Part shown: piece after piece, positions 10,215 to 20,483 of the stretch
Layout of the letters: every line of letters starts with the position of its first letter
How positions within the stretch are numbered: position 1 is the stretch's first letter
Assembly: GCA_933228765.1 (NCBI GenBank)
Contig: OW121768.1
Coordinates: 24,820,676 to 24,884,675, forward strand
Reading direction: 5' to 3'
Length of the DNA: 64,000 nucleotides
Origin: Miltochrista miniata
Taxonomy: Eukaryota; Arthropoda; Insecta; Lepidoptera; Erebidae
Program-made: the position numbers and the translations under genes
Notes under the pieces: generated by a model
What the model saw: only the letters and a program-made list of their open reading frames with translations
What the model was told of the DNA's origin: nothing
Database searches by the model: none

Positions 10215-10599
10215 TCCATACTAATATTATAAACAGGAAAGATTTGTTTTTTTGTTCGTTTGCTTTTTTGTTTGTAACGAATAGGCTCCGGAACTACTGG
10301 ACCGATTTAAAAAAAAATTTCACTGTTGGGAAGCTACACTGTTTGCGGTGAACATCTATATATATAAAAATCAATGCCACTTTTCGTTGTAATTTCATAA
10401 CTCGAGATCGGGGCCAAATTTTTAGGCTTTGTTCGGACTATTTAGTAGATGGTTTATGTGAAGTTTGCACACAATCGGTCGAGCGGTTCTTGATTTATCA
10501 CGCAAACGAAGTTGCGCGGGTCACCTAGTAGGCTATATTTTATACCCGTATTCCCACGGGAACGGGAACTCCACGGGTGAAACCGCGTGACGTCCGCTA
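10215..10599 (+). mobile_element. Hel-a Helitron interrupted by Hel-c
   Basis: The element starts TCCATACTAATATTATAAAC and ends CGTGACGTCCGCTAT, a mutated CTAG. The stem CACGG..CCGCGT is recognisable near the end. The element is split after GGTGAACA at 10354 and resumes with TAGGCTATATT at 10529. Confidence 0.85.
10355..10528 (+). mobile_element. Hel-c Helitron inserted in Hel-a
   Basis: The 174-bp insert begins TCTATATATATAAAAATC and ends GGGTCACCTAG. The stem CGCAA..TTGCG sits 10-15 bp before the end. The host junction A^T (AACA^TAGG) is intact in uninterrupted Hel-a copies such as 8704-8898. That shows insertion between A and T with no duplication, as Helitrons do. Confidence 0.9.
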
Positions 10600-10604
10600 T
10601 TAAA

Positions 10605-11490
10605 TAAATAAAATTAGATAGGGCTTCAGAATACCCTTACACTACTGTCACCGTGGGGATTTAACTAGTACGGGATCCAGGAGGATATCAACATATAAAA
10701 AAAAAGCAACAGAAATCTTAATTTTACTCACAACCCTGATACTTAACTAATTAAAAAAAAATTGTAAACTGTCAAGCAATATTTGAAAATACAGTTTTAG
10801 AGTTGTCACGATGCCAATAGCTAGTACCTACGTACTTACAGCAAGATATGAACAAGGATATACTGAAACCCTACGAATATATTCGTAGCTAAAACAGGAA
10901 AATATATCTGAACAATAGAATATCTATCACAGAAATCATACATTACAACTTCTTTCAACCATGTTGGGTTCAGGGACTTCCCCGGCAGCAGATTCCTAAT
11001 ATAAAAGGTATATTTAGCATTATAATAAGACAAAATGGTTATTATAATGGTTTCTAACAATAGTACAAAGATATATAATCTGTGCACGTTTTTAGAACTG
11101 TCTCGCCTTAGACGCAATAACTTCACCTAGATTGACCTTGACGTACAGGTATACTGTTTTTCAACAGCTTTGCGCAAGAATGTAAACAAACATATTTGAT
11201 CCTATATATTCATAGTTACTTGCAATTGAGTTTCACCCTGATTATATTCCAGTATTCAGGAGTCATACAGTGTTCTTACAATCATTTCGACACCAAATAA
11301 CTTCTTTATGATAGTTTATTTTCATTTAAAAGACTTACTCAGGATAGTAAAAAATTCAATGATTTATCATACTATATTTTTCTACTCATCTGTCTTAGAC
11401 ACCGATTGCCAGAACATGACATGTTTATATTATTGCCAGATCGGGCAGGATTGGACTTATACATATTCACGTGTTACTATTGTAGATCTC
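10605..11490. other. Unassigned AT-rich DNA
   Basis: About 0.9 kb with no repeat recognised from elsewhere in the window. Two short frames (10836-11126 minus, 11308-11583 plus) have composition and length typical of chance. Confidence 0.4.
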
Positions 11491-11494
11491 ATAT

Positions 11495-11995
11495 TTTCAG
11501 TTTTTAGGGTCCCTATTCATGAGACCTTACCGTCCGTCCGTCTGTCCGTCACGAGGCTGTATCTCAGGAACCGTGATAGCTAGAGAGCTGAAACTTTTAC
11601 AGATAATGTATTTCTGTTGCCGCTACAACAACAGCTACACTACTTTCTTTCTTTCTTTCTGAATCTTAAGAAAAGGGGGGATTAAGAGGGGCTCCTATAC
11701 AACAACAAGTTTTTAGTGTAAGCATTGTTTGCTGTTTGTGTCTGTTTATCAATCGATGACCACTGTGCATGCCTCTTATTGGTCTACATATAAGAACTGT
11801 CTTCGAATCAAGCTATAATTTTAATGTTGTATATGTAAACTGTTGGTGTGTCTATAATAAATAAATAAATAAATAAATAAACAGACGTGAATTAGTACGG
11901 AACCCTAAAAGGGGGGATTAAAGGGGGCTTCTATACAACAAATGTGATTTGGTACGAAACCTCTGTGCGCGAGCCGTCCGCACTTGGCCGGTTTT
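11495..11995 (-). repeat. Rep-G element with internal microsatellites
   Basis: The copy runs from TTTTTAGGGTCCC through CCGTCCGTCCGTCTGTCCGT and CACGAGGCTGTATCTCAGGA to a far end reading GCACTTGGCCGGTTT. That is the inverse of the start of the copy at 47757. It contains a CTTT run (11641-11660) and an AATA run (about 11855-11881). Confidence 0.65.
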
Positions 11996-12081
11996 ATAAA
12001 TAACCACTTGAAATACTACACGTATAAAATATGACAAAACTAAGCAAATTTTGTGTTACCGGAATAAATAAGATTTTGATT

Positions 12082-12160
12082 TGTTTTTTTTTTTATACCA
12101 CTAAGTTGGCAGACAAGCTTACGGGCACACCTGATGCAAAGTGGTCAACATAGCCTGTGA
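12082..12160 (-). mobile_element. LINE-D 3' tail
   Basis: TTTTTTTATACCACTAAG followed by TTGGCAGACAAGCTTACGG is the same reverse-oriented terminus as at 10118. Confidence 0.7.
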
Positions 12161-12174
12161 AGTGATCTGTATTC

Positions 12175-12290
12175 TCTATTTACATACATACATATAGTCA
12201 TGCCTTTATCCCCGAAGGGGTAGGCAGAGGCATAGTATACACTCACATTTCACCTTATAGTTTTATGTCTCACGTAATTATGATGTAGGT
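12175..12290 (-). mobile_element. SINE-5S 3' fragment
   Basis: ACATACATACATATAGTC, CCCCGAAGGGGTAGGCAGAG and CTCACATTTCACCTT are the inverse of the SINE-5S 3' end. The 5S-like head is absent. Confidence 0.7.
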
Positions 12291-12410
12291 AACACATGAT
12301 AATACACCCTCCCAAAGAAAATCGGAAGTCAAAAGAAATTATTCTTAAAAAAAATACCACCCAACAATAAACAAACAACTATAATCTCCACTCAAATATT
12401 ATTAGAAAAC
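12291..12410 (+). repeat. Unnamed dispersed repeat, copy 2
   Basis: AATACCACCCAACAAT and AATCTCCACTCA match the copy at 7925-8038. Confidence 0.45.
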
Positions 12411-12681
12411 GCACCTACATAGCATTGTAACACTTTGTTTGTTGGTTTGTGTATCAGTTTATTTATAACTCCAGAAGATATATTTGGCATAATGTGTCGA
12501 GATTTGATAACGTGAATCTTTTTACAAACAGCGATGATTTAGAAGTCTCTTGTTGTCACTATTTTACATTTTTGATGTTCCTCGAATTGTAAATAAAATA
12601 AATATTTTGGGACATTTTTACACGGAAACTTGTGTTACGGAATCTAGTCAAACTGATAAAAATAATAAATTATTTCTAACT

Positions 12682-13040
12682 ACCTGACCCGGCAAACTTT
12701 GTTCCACCATATAAGCTGACCCGATATATGATTTTATTTGGATACAAAACTTGCCCTGGCTATAACTAACACAAAATACAAAGAATTAGCGAAATCGGTC
12801 CAGTAGTCCTGAAGTTACGCGCGTACATACATTTCGCAGATACATTTTTATATATACAAATTATACACATCTATTTAATAAAGCATTGTTCCGATAAATA
12901 GATGTGTATAATCTGTATATATAAAAATGTATCTGCGAAATGTATGTACGCGCATAACTTCAGGACGGCTGGACCGATTTCGCCAATTATTTGTATTTTG
13001 TGTTAGTTATAGTCAGGGCAAGTTTTGTATCTAAACGCCC
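12682..13040. repeat. Near-perfect inverted repeat of Helitron (Hel-c-like) halves
   Basis: The arms are 12741-12877 and 12895-13031, 137 bp each, around a 17-bp spacer (12878-12894). Each arm holds a Hel-c-like end (TTTTTATATATACA and its inverse, CGCAGATACATTTT, CGAAATCGGTCCAG). Each also holds the same flanking unique DNA (TTATACACATCTATTTA). The matching flanks mean the inverted duplication happened after insertion. The left side extends to a GACCCGGCAAACTTTG Helitron 3' segment. Confidence 0.8.
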
Positions 13041-13219
13041 AGCCAAAACCGAAAACTGAATCTTTTACAACTAGAAATTTTGATTTATTTAGGGTAAGCT
13101 ACCCATATAATGAATATCGACCTTAGAAATTGCAGCAAAAATGAAAAATACATCTAAATGATCAGTATGTCTGATGTTGCCAGCATCCGCAAAGCCCGCC
13201 CCTGGTTCGGGCGTGAGTG

Positions 13220-13224
13220 CGCCG
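13220..13224 (+). repeat. Transib target-site duplication, left
   Basis: CGCCG, repeated at 15015-15019. Transib elements are known for 5-bp GC-rich duplications with consensus CGNCG. Confidence 0.85.
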
Positions 13225-15014
13225 CACAGTGGATCGATTCATACAAATCGGCAATACAAAAACTTACTTATAAAATAAAAAGTAGTAAAATATTAGCTTA
13301 AAATAAATAAACATCTGGAACAGAAACGATTCAATTAACATTATATATGTACATTAAATAATCAAAAAAAAAATAGAAAAGTGTAGACAAAAAAATCATT
13401 ATCCGAAGCTTCTATTTCTGAATCTTCTTCTGCTTGTGCAGAGCCTAATTATTCATCAGTATCTATGTATTCAATTTCAGGAACTTCTAGAATTAGTAAC
13501 TAATAAAATAACTTATGAATACTTGTGGCATGAAGTACCAAGGGTACAATTCTATGTAAAGCTCTGCCACCCAGGTACTACATGCCATCAAGTATTCATA
13601 AGTTATTATTTCACGGGCCGTTAATTATTAAACATTTATCTATAGTTCCGATAGGACTTTTTTCGGAAGAGTTATGTGAGTCAAGTAATAAGGATTTCAG
13701 AAAATACAGAGAACACCATTCACGTAAAATAAATAGCATTTCTTGCAATGAAGATGTTCTAAATAATTTGCTGATTTCATCCAACCCAATTTTAGCACAA
13801 ATACGGCCACGGATATATAAAAAGCAAAAGAAGGCATTGTTTAAAGAAACTTTAAATCTACTAATTCTAGAAGTTTCTGAAATTGAATTTATAGGTACTG
13901 TTGAATTGTTAGTCTCTGCGCAGGCAGAAGAAGATTCAGAAACGGAAGCTTCGGATAATGATGTTTTTTGTCTACATATTTCTAATTTTGTTTGATCATT
14001 TAATGTACATAGTTTTTATTTAATAGAACTTTAATTTTAATGGCTTGGCAAAAAATACTTACAATAATGTACAATCATAAACAAAAATTGAACCTATCTT
14101 ACCATAAATTAAAATAAAAGCAAAAAAAACTAATCATAATATATAATACATACATACATAATTAGAATTACATACATGCGTCGTAGAATTCCTCCGAATC
14201 ATTAATTGTCTTTGTTATATATTTTTGTTTATTTTAAGCAACTATTTTTTTAAAGTTTTTGTAATTCTAATTTTGTTTGATTATTTAATGTAAATACATG
14301 ATAATTGAATCGTTTCTGTTCCATATTTTATTTATTTTAAGCTATTATTTTACAACTTTTTATTTTATAAGTAAGTTTTTGTATTTTTATAACTAAAAAA
14401 TATGTTTTATAGAACGCGTTATTGTTTTTTTTTATTAATACATTATTTTCTTCAATATTAATGGTAAATAACACTATACAATACATAAATGTTGCTAAAA
14501 AAGTAGGATAAACTTATAATCACCTGCTTACAAGTATCTCTCAAAAACTCCCGATCCCGTATGCTAGTCATATTATTTTGATGTGGGTAGGTCAGTACTA
14601 AGCTAAAATGTAGTTTATTAACAATTATAACTGTAAAAAAACGAACTAGACATATTTTCTTAAAGAAAATGAGAAAAATGATATTTTGCCACATAGCTCC
14701 CAGAGGGGTGCCTAGGGGTACCTAAAATGTTTGGCAGATATTTTGCTAACAACCCATTAAAAGTCACTATAAGCGTTAAAATCAGAAAACACGAGAAAAT
14801 CGCAAGCTATTCCTTTTTTAATGTGCTTTTCCATACATTGAAATCAGTTTTTGTCGAATATTTTTTAAAATTGAAGTCTAATCAAAATTGTGCCATATTG
14901 TTTTCGACTACAATTACTAAGATAAACACAATGGCATCATTAGTTTTTGTAAAATCAGTAAAAAGTTTTCCAAGATTCCTATGTCCGCCGATTTGTATGA
15001 ATCGATCCACTGTG
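13225..15014 (+). mobile_element. Transib DNA transposon, rearranged and non-autonomous
   Basis: Both ends carry the same 28-bp perfect terminal inverted repeat (13225-13252 and 14987-15014). It starts CACAGTGGATCGATTC. The 5-bp TSD is CGCCG. A CACWRTG-type end plus a CGNCG duplication is diagnostic of Transib, the transposase family related to RAG1. Inside, the left arm (13253-13545) is an inverted, partly deleted copy of the right internal region (13573-14015 and 14267-14390), giving a foldback. The segment 14391-14986 has no counterpart on the left. It contains only a C-terminal transposase remnant. Confidence 0.9.
13639..13995 (+). pseudogene. Probable Transib transposase C-terminal fragment
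   Basis: The frame reads S-I-V-P-I-G-L-F-S-E-E-L-C-E-S-S-N-K-D-F-R-K-Y-R, then N-E-D-V-L-N-N-L-L-I-S-S-N-P, and ends after an acidic stretch (E-E-D-S-E-T-E-A-S-D-N-D). The S-E-E-x..E-x-x-N-K-D pattern is one I recall from the end of Transib-type transposases. Its place inside Transib termini supports this. The catalytic core upstream is absent. An inverted copy of its last ~45 codons lies at 13366-13500. Confidence 0.6.
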
Positions 15015-15019
15015 CGCCG
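15015..15019 (+). repeat. Transib target-site duplication, right
   Basis: CGCCG, identical to 13220-13224. Removing the Transib and one copy restores the LINE-C reading frame (TGC GCC GTA GCT). Confidence 0.85.
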
Positions 15020-17050
15020 TAGCTGTTCAACAAAAACAGACGGCTTACCGCGCCTGGATCAGGGCTCGGGCTGTGCGCGACCCGAATGTGGCCCAACTCA
15101 AGGCAGCGTACAACAGAGCCACTAGGTCCAGTAAGAGGGCCTTCAAGAGAGCGGACGCCCAGCGCGTCACGCGGCTTGGTCAGGAGCTCACGTCTCATCC
15201 GACGGGCAGCCGTGGATACTGGCAACTGGCCAAAGCCGTGCAGGCCAACTTTTGCAAGCCCTCCCAGCCGCCGCTACGCTATTCCTGACGGATCACTGGC
15301 TCACAAGGCCCAAGAGAAAGCGGAAATGCTGGCCAATCTCTTTGCGGCTAATTCCCGGGTTGATGACTGTGGCAAGCAACCTCCCACTATCGCCAACTGT
15401 GGAACCACGATGCCGGATATTAAAATCCGGCAGTGCGATGTGCGAGCGGTGCTACAGTCACTCGACACGCGGAAAGCCAGTGGTCCTGATGGCATTCCGG
15501 CAGTGGTGCTGAAGAATTGTGCAGCTGAATTATCTCCAACGCTAACACGCCTGTATCGCCTTTCCTATTCCTCGGGAGAAGTGCCGGAGGCTTGGAAGGA
15601 GGCGAACGTCCAGCCGATCCCCAAGAAAGGGGATCGGTCGGATCCGGCCAACTATCGACCCATAGCCGTAACCACCGTCATCTGCAAGGTGTTCGAGCTA
15701 ATCATCAACAAACAGCTCATGCGCTATCTGGAGGATCACTCGTTAATTAACGATCGCCAATATGGCTTTAGGCCGAAACGAACAACGGGTGACCTCCTAG
15801 CGTACGTAACGCACACCTGGGGTGAGGCTATGGAGAGGCACGGCGAATCTCTGGCTATTGGCCTAGACATCGCTAAAGCCTTTGATAGGGTATGGCATGC
15901 GTCGCTTCTTTCCAAGCTGCCGGCATATGGTTTATCGCCTCAGTTATGCCGCTGGTTGGCCAGATTCCTGCACGGGCGACGTATACGGGTCCTCTGTGAT
16001 GGTCAGGCTTCCTTCTTTTTGCAGGTAAATGCCGGGGTACCACAGGGATCGGTATTGTCCCCAACTCTCTTTCTTCTGCATATCAATGACATGCTGTCCC
16101 TTGGGTGCATTCATTGTTGTGAGCTATTCTGGCCGCCCAGCGGGGGGGCGTTGTGACGTGGACGAAAAGAGACGGCAACTCGTGGCGGATCTCGACCGGG
16201 ACCTGGGTCGCATTGCCCAATGGGGTTCAGACAACCTGGTCGAGTTCAATGCCAGAAAAACGCAGGCGTGTGGGTTTACAGCTAAGAAGTCCCCATTCCT
16301 ACCCCTACCCTCTCTTCAGAACATTACGGTTCCACTAAAGGACAACCTGGAGATTCTCGGTATAGACGTCCGGCGTGAGCTCAATCACAAAAACTACATA
16401 GAGAGTTGTATTGGGCTGGCCTCGCGGAAACTCGGAGTCCTAAATAAGGTGAGACGGTACTTCACGCCACATCAGAGATGTTTGCTGTACAAGACTCAGA
16501 TTCGTCCCTGCGTCGAGTACTGTTCTCACCTCTGAGATGACTCCGCGAGGTACTTGTTGGACGCATTTGACGCTATGCAGAGACGTGCTGTCCGAATAAT
16601 TGGTTGTCCTGAGGTGACGGGAGGCCTCGAACCGTTGGCGCAGCGAAGAACCGTAGCGTCCTTGGCTGCCTTCTACCGAATGTATCACGGCGAATGTTCT
16701 GAAGTGCTCTTCAATCTGATCCCACCATCACCTTTCCGATCCCGAACAACGCGTGCCGGGCAGAGATGCCACTCATACACAGTGGAGAGAATCTTCGCCA
16801 GAACCGAGCGTTTCAAAAGATCGTTCCTCTGTCGAACTATAAAAACTTGGAACGACCTGCCCGCACACGTGTTTCCCTCATGTTACAACCCCGGGTTCTT
16901 TAAGAGGAGCGTGAAGAGGCACATCACAGGGCCGCCAACTTGAGGACCGCTGTAAGAAGTGGCCCCCAATCGCAAGATGCGCCACGGCTATCCATCGTGG
17001 CGACGTCAATTTGGCGAGCAGAATATAAAAAAAAAAAAAAATGAAAAATA

Positions 17051-17375
17051 TTCTTTTTAAGTCCATCAAAAAGTCATAAAATCAACGTACCATAAAAATT
17101 GGCTACTTTTTAGTTACACTGCGGCTAATTAACTAACTAGTGAAACTATTTACTGCAAAGTTAATTTTAACACTGACTGCAATCGCCTACATGAATAATG
17201 ATTTCAAAAACTGGCACAAAACAATATATTTACGGTGAAACTAGAAATTGTGTCAGGTTATAATCGTGATCTATATAAAAACCGCGAATACTGCACCGCT
17301 ATAAAAATGTATAATACCAAGTATAACAGCAATATCATCATCATCGAATGCAGTCTGAAGTCTCGATTTATTTAT
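17051..17375. other. AT-rich DNA, nothing recognised
   Basis: Flank of the LINE-C insertion. No repeat or gene signal is seen. Confidence 0.4.
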
Positions 17376-17377
17376 TA

Positions 17378-17690
17378 CTAGCTGTTGCCCGCGACTTCGT
17401 ACGCGTGAAAATTATGTTATAATGCCAATTTGATTGCATTTTGCTTAGCCCCTAGGATATGTAGCGTGATAATATATAGCCTATTTGAAGACCCTACCCC
17501 TAGTTAATATTTGTGCAAAATTTGTATCAAATCTATTGAGTACTTTTCGAGATCCTTCCGGACAAAGCAAAGCAAACAGACAAACAGACAAACCGACAAA
17601 CAGACAAAAAATTTTCTAACTACATTTTCGGCTTCGGTATCTTATGTTGAAAACCCAGCGAGTTTTTTTTTTAATATTTCCAATGTACAG
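17378..17690 (-). mobile_element. Helitron (Hel-b-related), diverged
   Basis: In reverse orientation the 3' end CTAGCTGTTGCCCGCGACTT and a Helitron-type body are visible (ATATAGCCTATTTGAAGACC, then TTGTGCAAAATTTGTATCAA). An ACAGACAAACAGACAAACC run follows. The 5' end is not cleanly defined. Confidence 0.6.
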
Positions 17691-18010
17691 TTTTGACTTT
17701 TCTATCATTTTATTATATGTATAGATTCCCGGGATAAAAAGTAAATACGCTCGTCTCCCACCGGGGTAAGCAGAGACTATGGCTTTCCACTTGCTACGAT
17801 CCTGGCAAACAACTTTCGCTTCTTCTACTTTCATAACTGTTTTCATACACGCTCGCCGGTTAAGGGTACTCAGGACCTTGCCTTTTTTCATTTTCCAATA
17901 AAAAGTAGCCTATGTGTTAATCCAGACTATAAGTCTATCCGTGTACCAAATTTCATCCAGATCCGCTCAGTCTAACTAACTACACAAACTACCAAACTAC
18001 ACAAAACAAC
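17691..18010 (-). mobile_element. Helitron fragment split by SINE-B
   Basis: ATTCCCGGGATAAAAAGTA before the SINE and AATAAAAAGTAGCCTATGTG after it are parts of one Hel-b-like body, compare 18652-18856. They continue with GTACCAAATTTCATCCAGAT. The ends are eroded. Confidence 0.55.
17744..17897 (-). mobile_element. SINE-B with 10-bp TSD
   Basis: The insert carries CGGGGTAAGCAGAGACTATG, GCTACGATCCTGGCA and CTTTCGCTTCTTCTAC, the inverse of SINE-B. It is flanked by ATAAAAAGTA at 17734-17743 and 17898-17907. The host is a Helitron, so SINE-B was mobile after that Helitron landed. Confidence 0.75.
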
Positions 18011-18090
18011 TAAAAAAGATGTAGTATCACAAAACTATATATTTTACTTGCTGCTATAGGATACCGTCTCAAATTCTGACAGCATAAAAT

Positions 18091-18303
18091 ACCAGTAGTT
18101 CTGCCAACAGAACTACTCAACAGAACAAGTGGTAATTGAATTACCATTTGTTCTGTGGACAGAACTAATGGGAAAAGAAAAATACCTGTAGTTCTGCCAA
18201 CAGAACAGGTGGAAATTGCATTACCATTTGTTCTGTGAACAGGGCTAATGGGAAAAAAATTACCAGTAGTTCTGTTAACAGAACTACTCAACAGAACAGG
18301 TGG
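18091..18303. repeat. Tandem array of TTCTG/CAGAA hairpins
   Basis: Two and a half units of about 80-93 bp each contain AGTTCTGCCAACAGAACT-type stems and the link TTACCATTTGTTCTGTG. The first and third units form a 10-bp perfect hairpin (AGTAGTTCTG..CAGAACTACT). An open frame across it on the minus strand is a by-product. Confidence 0.7.
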
Positions 18304-18309
18304 GAGTAG

Positions 18310-18645
18310 ACGGATAAAACAAACTCGTTTTGATTAAAACACATAAAAGTTAAAATTGGACAGTTAATTTCGGAGTTATATCGGACAACCATCGTGACAA
18401 GCAAATTATGTTTTATAGATATAAATCCAATTGTTTAATCCAAAATTGCTATCATAAAGATATTATGTCTGTTGATTGGTTTTTAAAATAGTAATGTAAT
18501 AAAACTAAAATAGTTAAATAATTATCAAAGCAGGTTCAGTATGTGTAGAGTTTTAAACATTTAATAACGTCACGTGACTGACTTCGTATTCAATTTTACA
18601 AATTTTGGAAAAACTTTGACATACCTATATATTTATAATCATATA
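18310..18645. other. Unassigned AT-rich DNA
   Basis: No recognisable feature. Confidence 0.4.
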
Positions 18646-18651
18646 TTTTAA

Positions 18652-18856
18652 CCAGCTGATGCCCCCAGCTTCGCACGCGTGAAATTTATTCCCGTGGGAA
18701 CTTATTCCCGGGATAAAAAGCCTATGTGTTATTCCAGGCTATAATGTATCTCTGTACCAAATTTCAGCCCGATCCGTTCAGCGGTTTGAGCGTGAAAGAG
18801 TAACAAACATACACACTCACAAACTTTCGCATTTATAATGTTAGTAAGGAGTAAGA
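18652..18856 (-). mobile_element. Hel-b Helitron
   Basis: The inverted 3' end reads CCAGCTGATGCCCCCAGCTT, with CTAG mutated to CCAG. The body carries CGGTTTGAGCGTGAAAGAGT, and the 5' end GTTAGTAAGGAGTAAGA closes it. It matches 32842-33054 and 44093-44294. Confidence 0.8.
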
Positions 18857-18859
18857 TAG

Positions 18860-19370
18860 TAAGAATTAAGATGTTTACTAGTGAGTGTCTCGTCTTTCTG
18901 CGGATGCGTAATGAAAGTTCTCAAAATATGCATAAAATTTTCAGAAATATTGATATCTTATATCATCGTTTCATGACGTGTTATATGGAAACAAATCTAA
19001 GAAAAAATATGTTTACTAAAGTTTTTCGCGTATTGTTTTTACAATCAACACGCGCCATCATTCCAATATCTATCTTATCTTAGATAATATCTAATAATCT
19101 TTCTGTTGATCTATTTTTAGGATTATCATAATCTGTCAACGACATAACTTTACTATCGAGAGGAATTTGGATTCTAGGAAAATTTGTGAAGAGTGCTTTT
19201 TTTAAAAACGTCAAATTGAAGCCTAATTTGGATTCTAGCAAAATTCAATTGTCCAATTCAACCCTACCAAGACACAAGTTTGTGTATTCACCGCAAAAAA
19301 ATCCCATTCACTGTGGCGCCGCAATTTCAGGGTACATCTTTCACCGTCTCTGAAAAAAAATTGTGAAGAG
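18860..19370. other. Unassigned DNA
   Basis: An open frame at 18838-19083 runs out of the Helitron end and has no family signature. Confidence 0.35.
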
Positions 19371-19373
19371 CTC

Positions 19374-19612
19374 TTTTTTTACATATCAAGCCCGCCAAAT
19401 TGTAGCCACCAGCCTGATGGAAAGTCGTGGCGCATCTAGCGATTGGGGGCCACTCTCACAGTCCGTAGGACTTCTGACAGTGGTCCTCAAGTTGGCGGCC
19501 CTGTGATGTGTCTCGTCCCTTTCACGCTTCGGTTGCAAACCCCGGGGTTGAAAGATGAGGGAAACACGTGGGGAAGGTCATTCCAAGTTTTTACAGTTCG
19601 ACAGAGCAAAGA
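19374..19612 (-). mobile_element. LINE-C 3' tail
   Basis: The poly-T at 19374-19381 is followed by GCGCATCTAGCGATTGGGGG, GGTCCTCAAGTTGGCGGCCC and AACACGTGGGGAAGGTCATT, the inverse of the LINE-C C-terminus and 3' UTR. Confidence 0.8.
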
Positions 19613-20480
19613 TATGAATTTTGATACAGCATTTCTTCACTAATGAATTAATTTAAATGGAATGTATCCAAAGATTTTGCTTCTAGATCGGCAATCATTT
19701 TCAGCCCACTATACTCGTACGAGTTTGCCTAAAATAACATTTTAGAGATTTTATTTTCCCACAATAGCGGTAGATATAATCATATTTTTAGTGACATCTT
19801 TATGACAAATTACAGCTTTCTATTTCTTTTCTATTTTATATTTCTCCGAGTCCGACTGCGAAAGAACAGACGGACAACTTTGACATAAAAACTAATTAAA
19901 ATCATCAAAATGTAAAAAAAAAGTACCTTATCAAAAGAAATTCATTATCACAACACTACGTATCCAACAGTTTTTAATACCACACATTAACTCAATATAG
20001 ACACTTTCACAAAATACATTTCAAGATCTCGTAATGCCCGTCTAAAGCAAACGGCGCTCGTTTTCCAACTGAACAATGAACTTTAAAGTACCACAATTAT
20101 TCCCACAGCGTAGACAAAGAACTACAATTATAGTGAAATAAAATAGTCATAATTGTACAATAAAAAAGCTAAGAAAAGTCGTTGAGGCATGACTGGTAGC
20201 GAGAATACTGCGGGACTTGGTTGAACATCACACGGGAAAATATTGCTCTGATTTGCTGCACTTTTTTTCTTTGCCGTATTATAAAAGTGTCTCTTCTCTA
20301 TTCTCTATATTTTTTAGGTATTTATTCTCTTGGAATTCTGGATTTTATAAGCGGGAGATGAAAAGGCATGGAATTCATTGACTTCACATACATTTTCTTT
20401 TAAATGGATTCATTAGACATGACAGAGCATCTCTAGAAGTCGTCATCTTGAGAATTTATTAATACGAGTTTAGTAGGTTT
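19613..20480. other. Unassigned AT-rich DNA
   Basis: About 870 bp with no repeat recognised from this window and no supported exon. Confidence 0.4.
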
Positions 20481-20483
20481 GTA

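Larger units (their letters stand above)
13157..16943 (+). pseudogene. LINE-C reverse transcriptase, disrupted
   Basis: The product would be the reverse transcriptase that copies the element into nicked target DNA. Visible motifs are A-S-G-P-D-G-I-P (about 15475-15498), motif A L-D-I-A-K-A-F-D-R-V-W (15862-15894) and motif B N-A-G-V-P-Q-G-S-V-L-S-P (from 16028). The Y-A-D-D catalytic box expected near 16110-16125 is gone: the frame shifts there through an indel. Another frameshift lies near 15270. A TGA at 16533-16535 sits where a Trp is expected, and the frame continues unchanged to 16943. With the Transib insertion, that makes four independent lesions, so no active enzyme is possible. The C-terminal part (R-A-V-R-I-I-G, then F-Y-R-M-Y-H-G-E-C-S-E) is shared with the tails at 3973, 19374, 21975, 22668 and 53905. 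Confidence 0.85.
13151..17040 (+). mobile_element. LINE-C, 5'-truncated, with TSD, interrupted by Transib
   Basis: The insertion is flanked by ATGAAAAATA, preceded by A residues, at 13141-13150 and 17041-17050. It ends in a poly-A run at 17026-17040. The left part (13157-13219) ends in codons W-F-G-R-E-C-A. Reading resumes at 15020 as V-A-V-Q-Q-K-Q-T-A-Y-R-A-W once the Transib and one TSD copy are removed. The element contains the pre-RT linker, the reverse transcriptase and the C-terminal domain of a CR1/Jockey-superfamily LINE. The endonuclease is missing through 5' truncation. Confidence 0.85.

Noticed and set aside
14727..15225. Frames crossing 15014 on both strands
   Set aside because: They cross the Transib/LINE-C junction and mix two elements.
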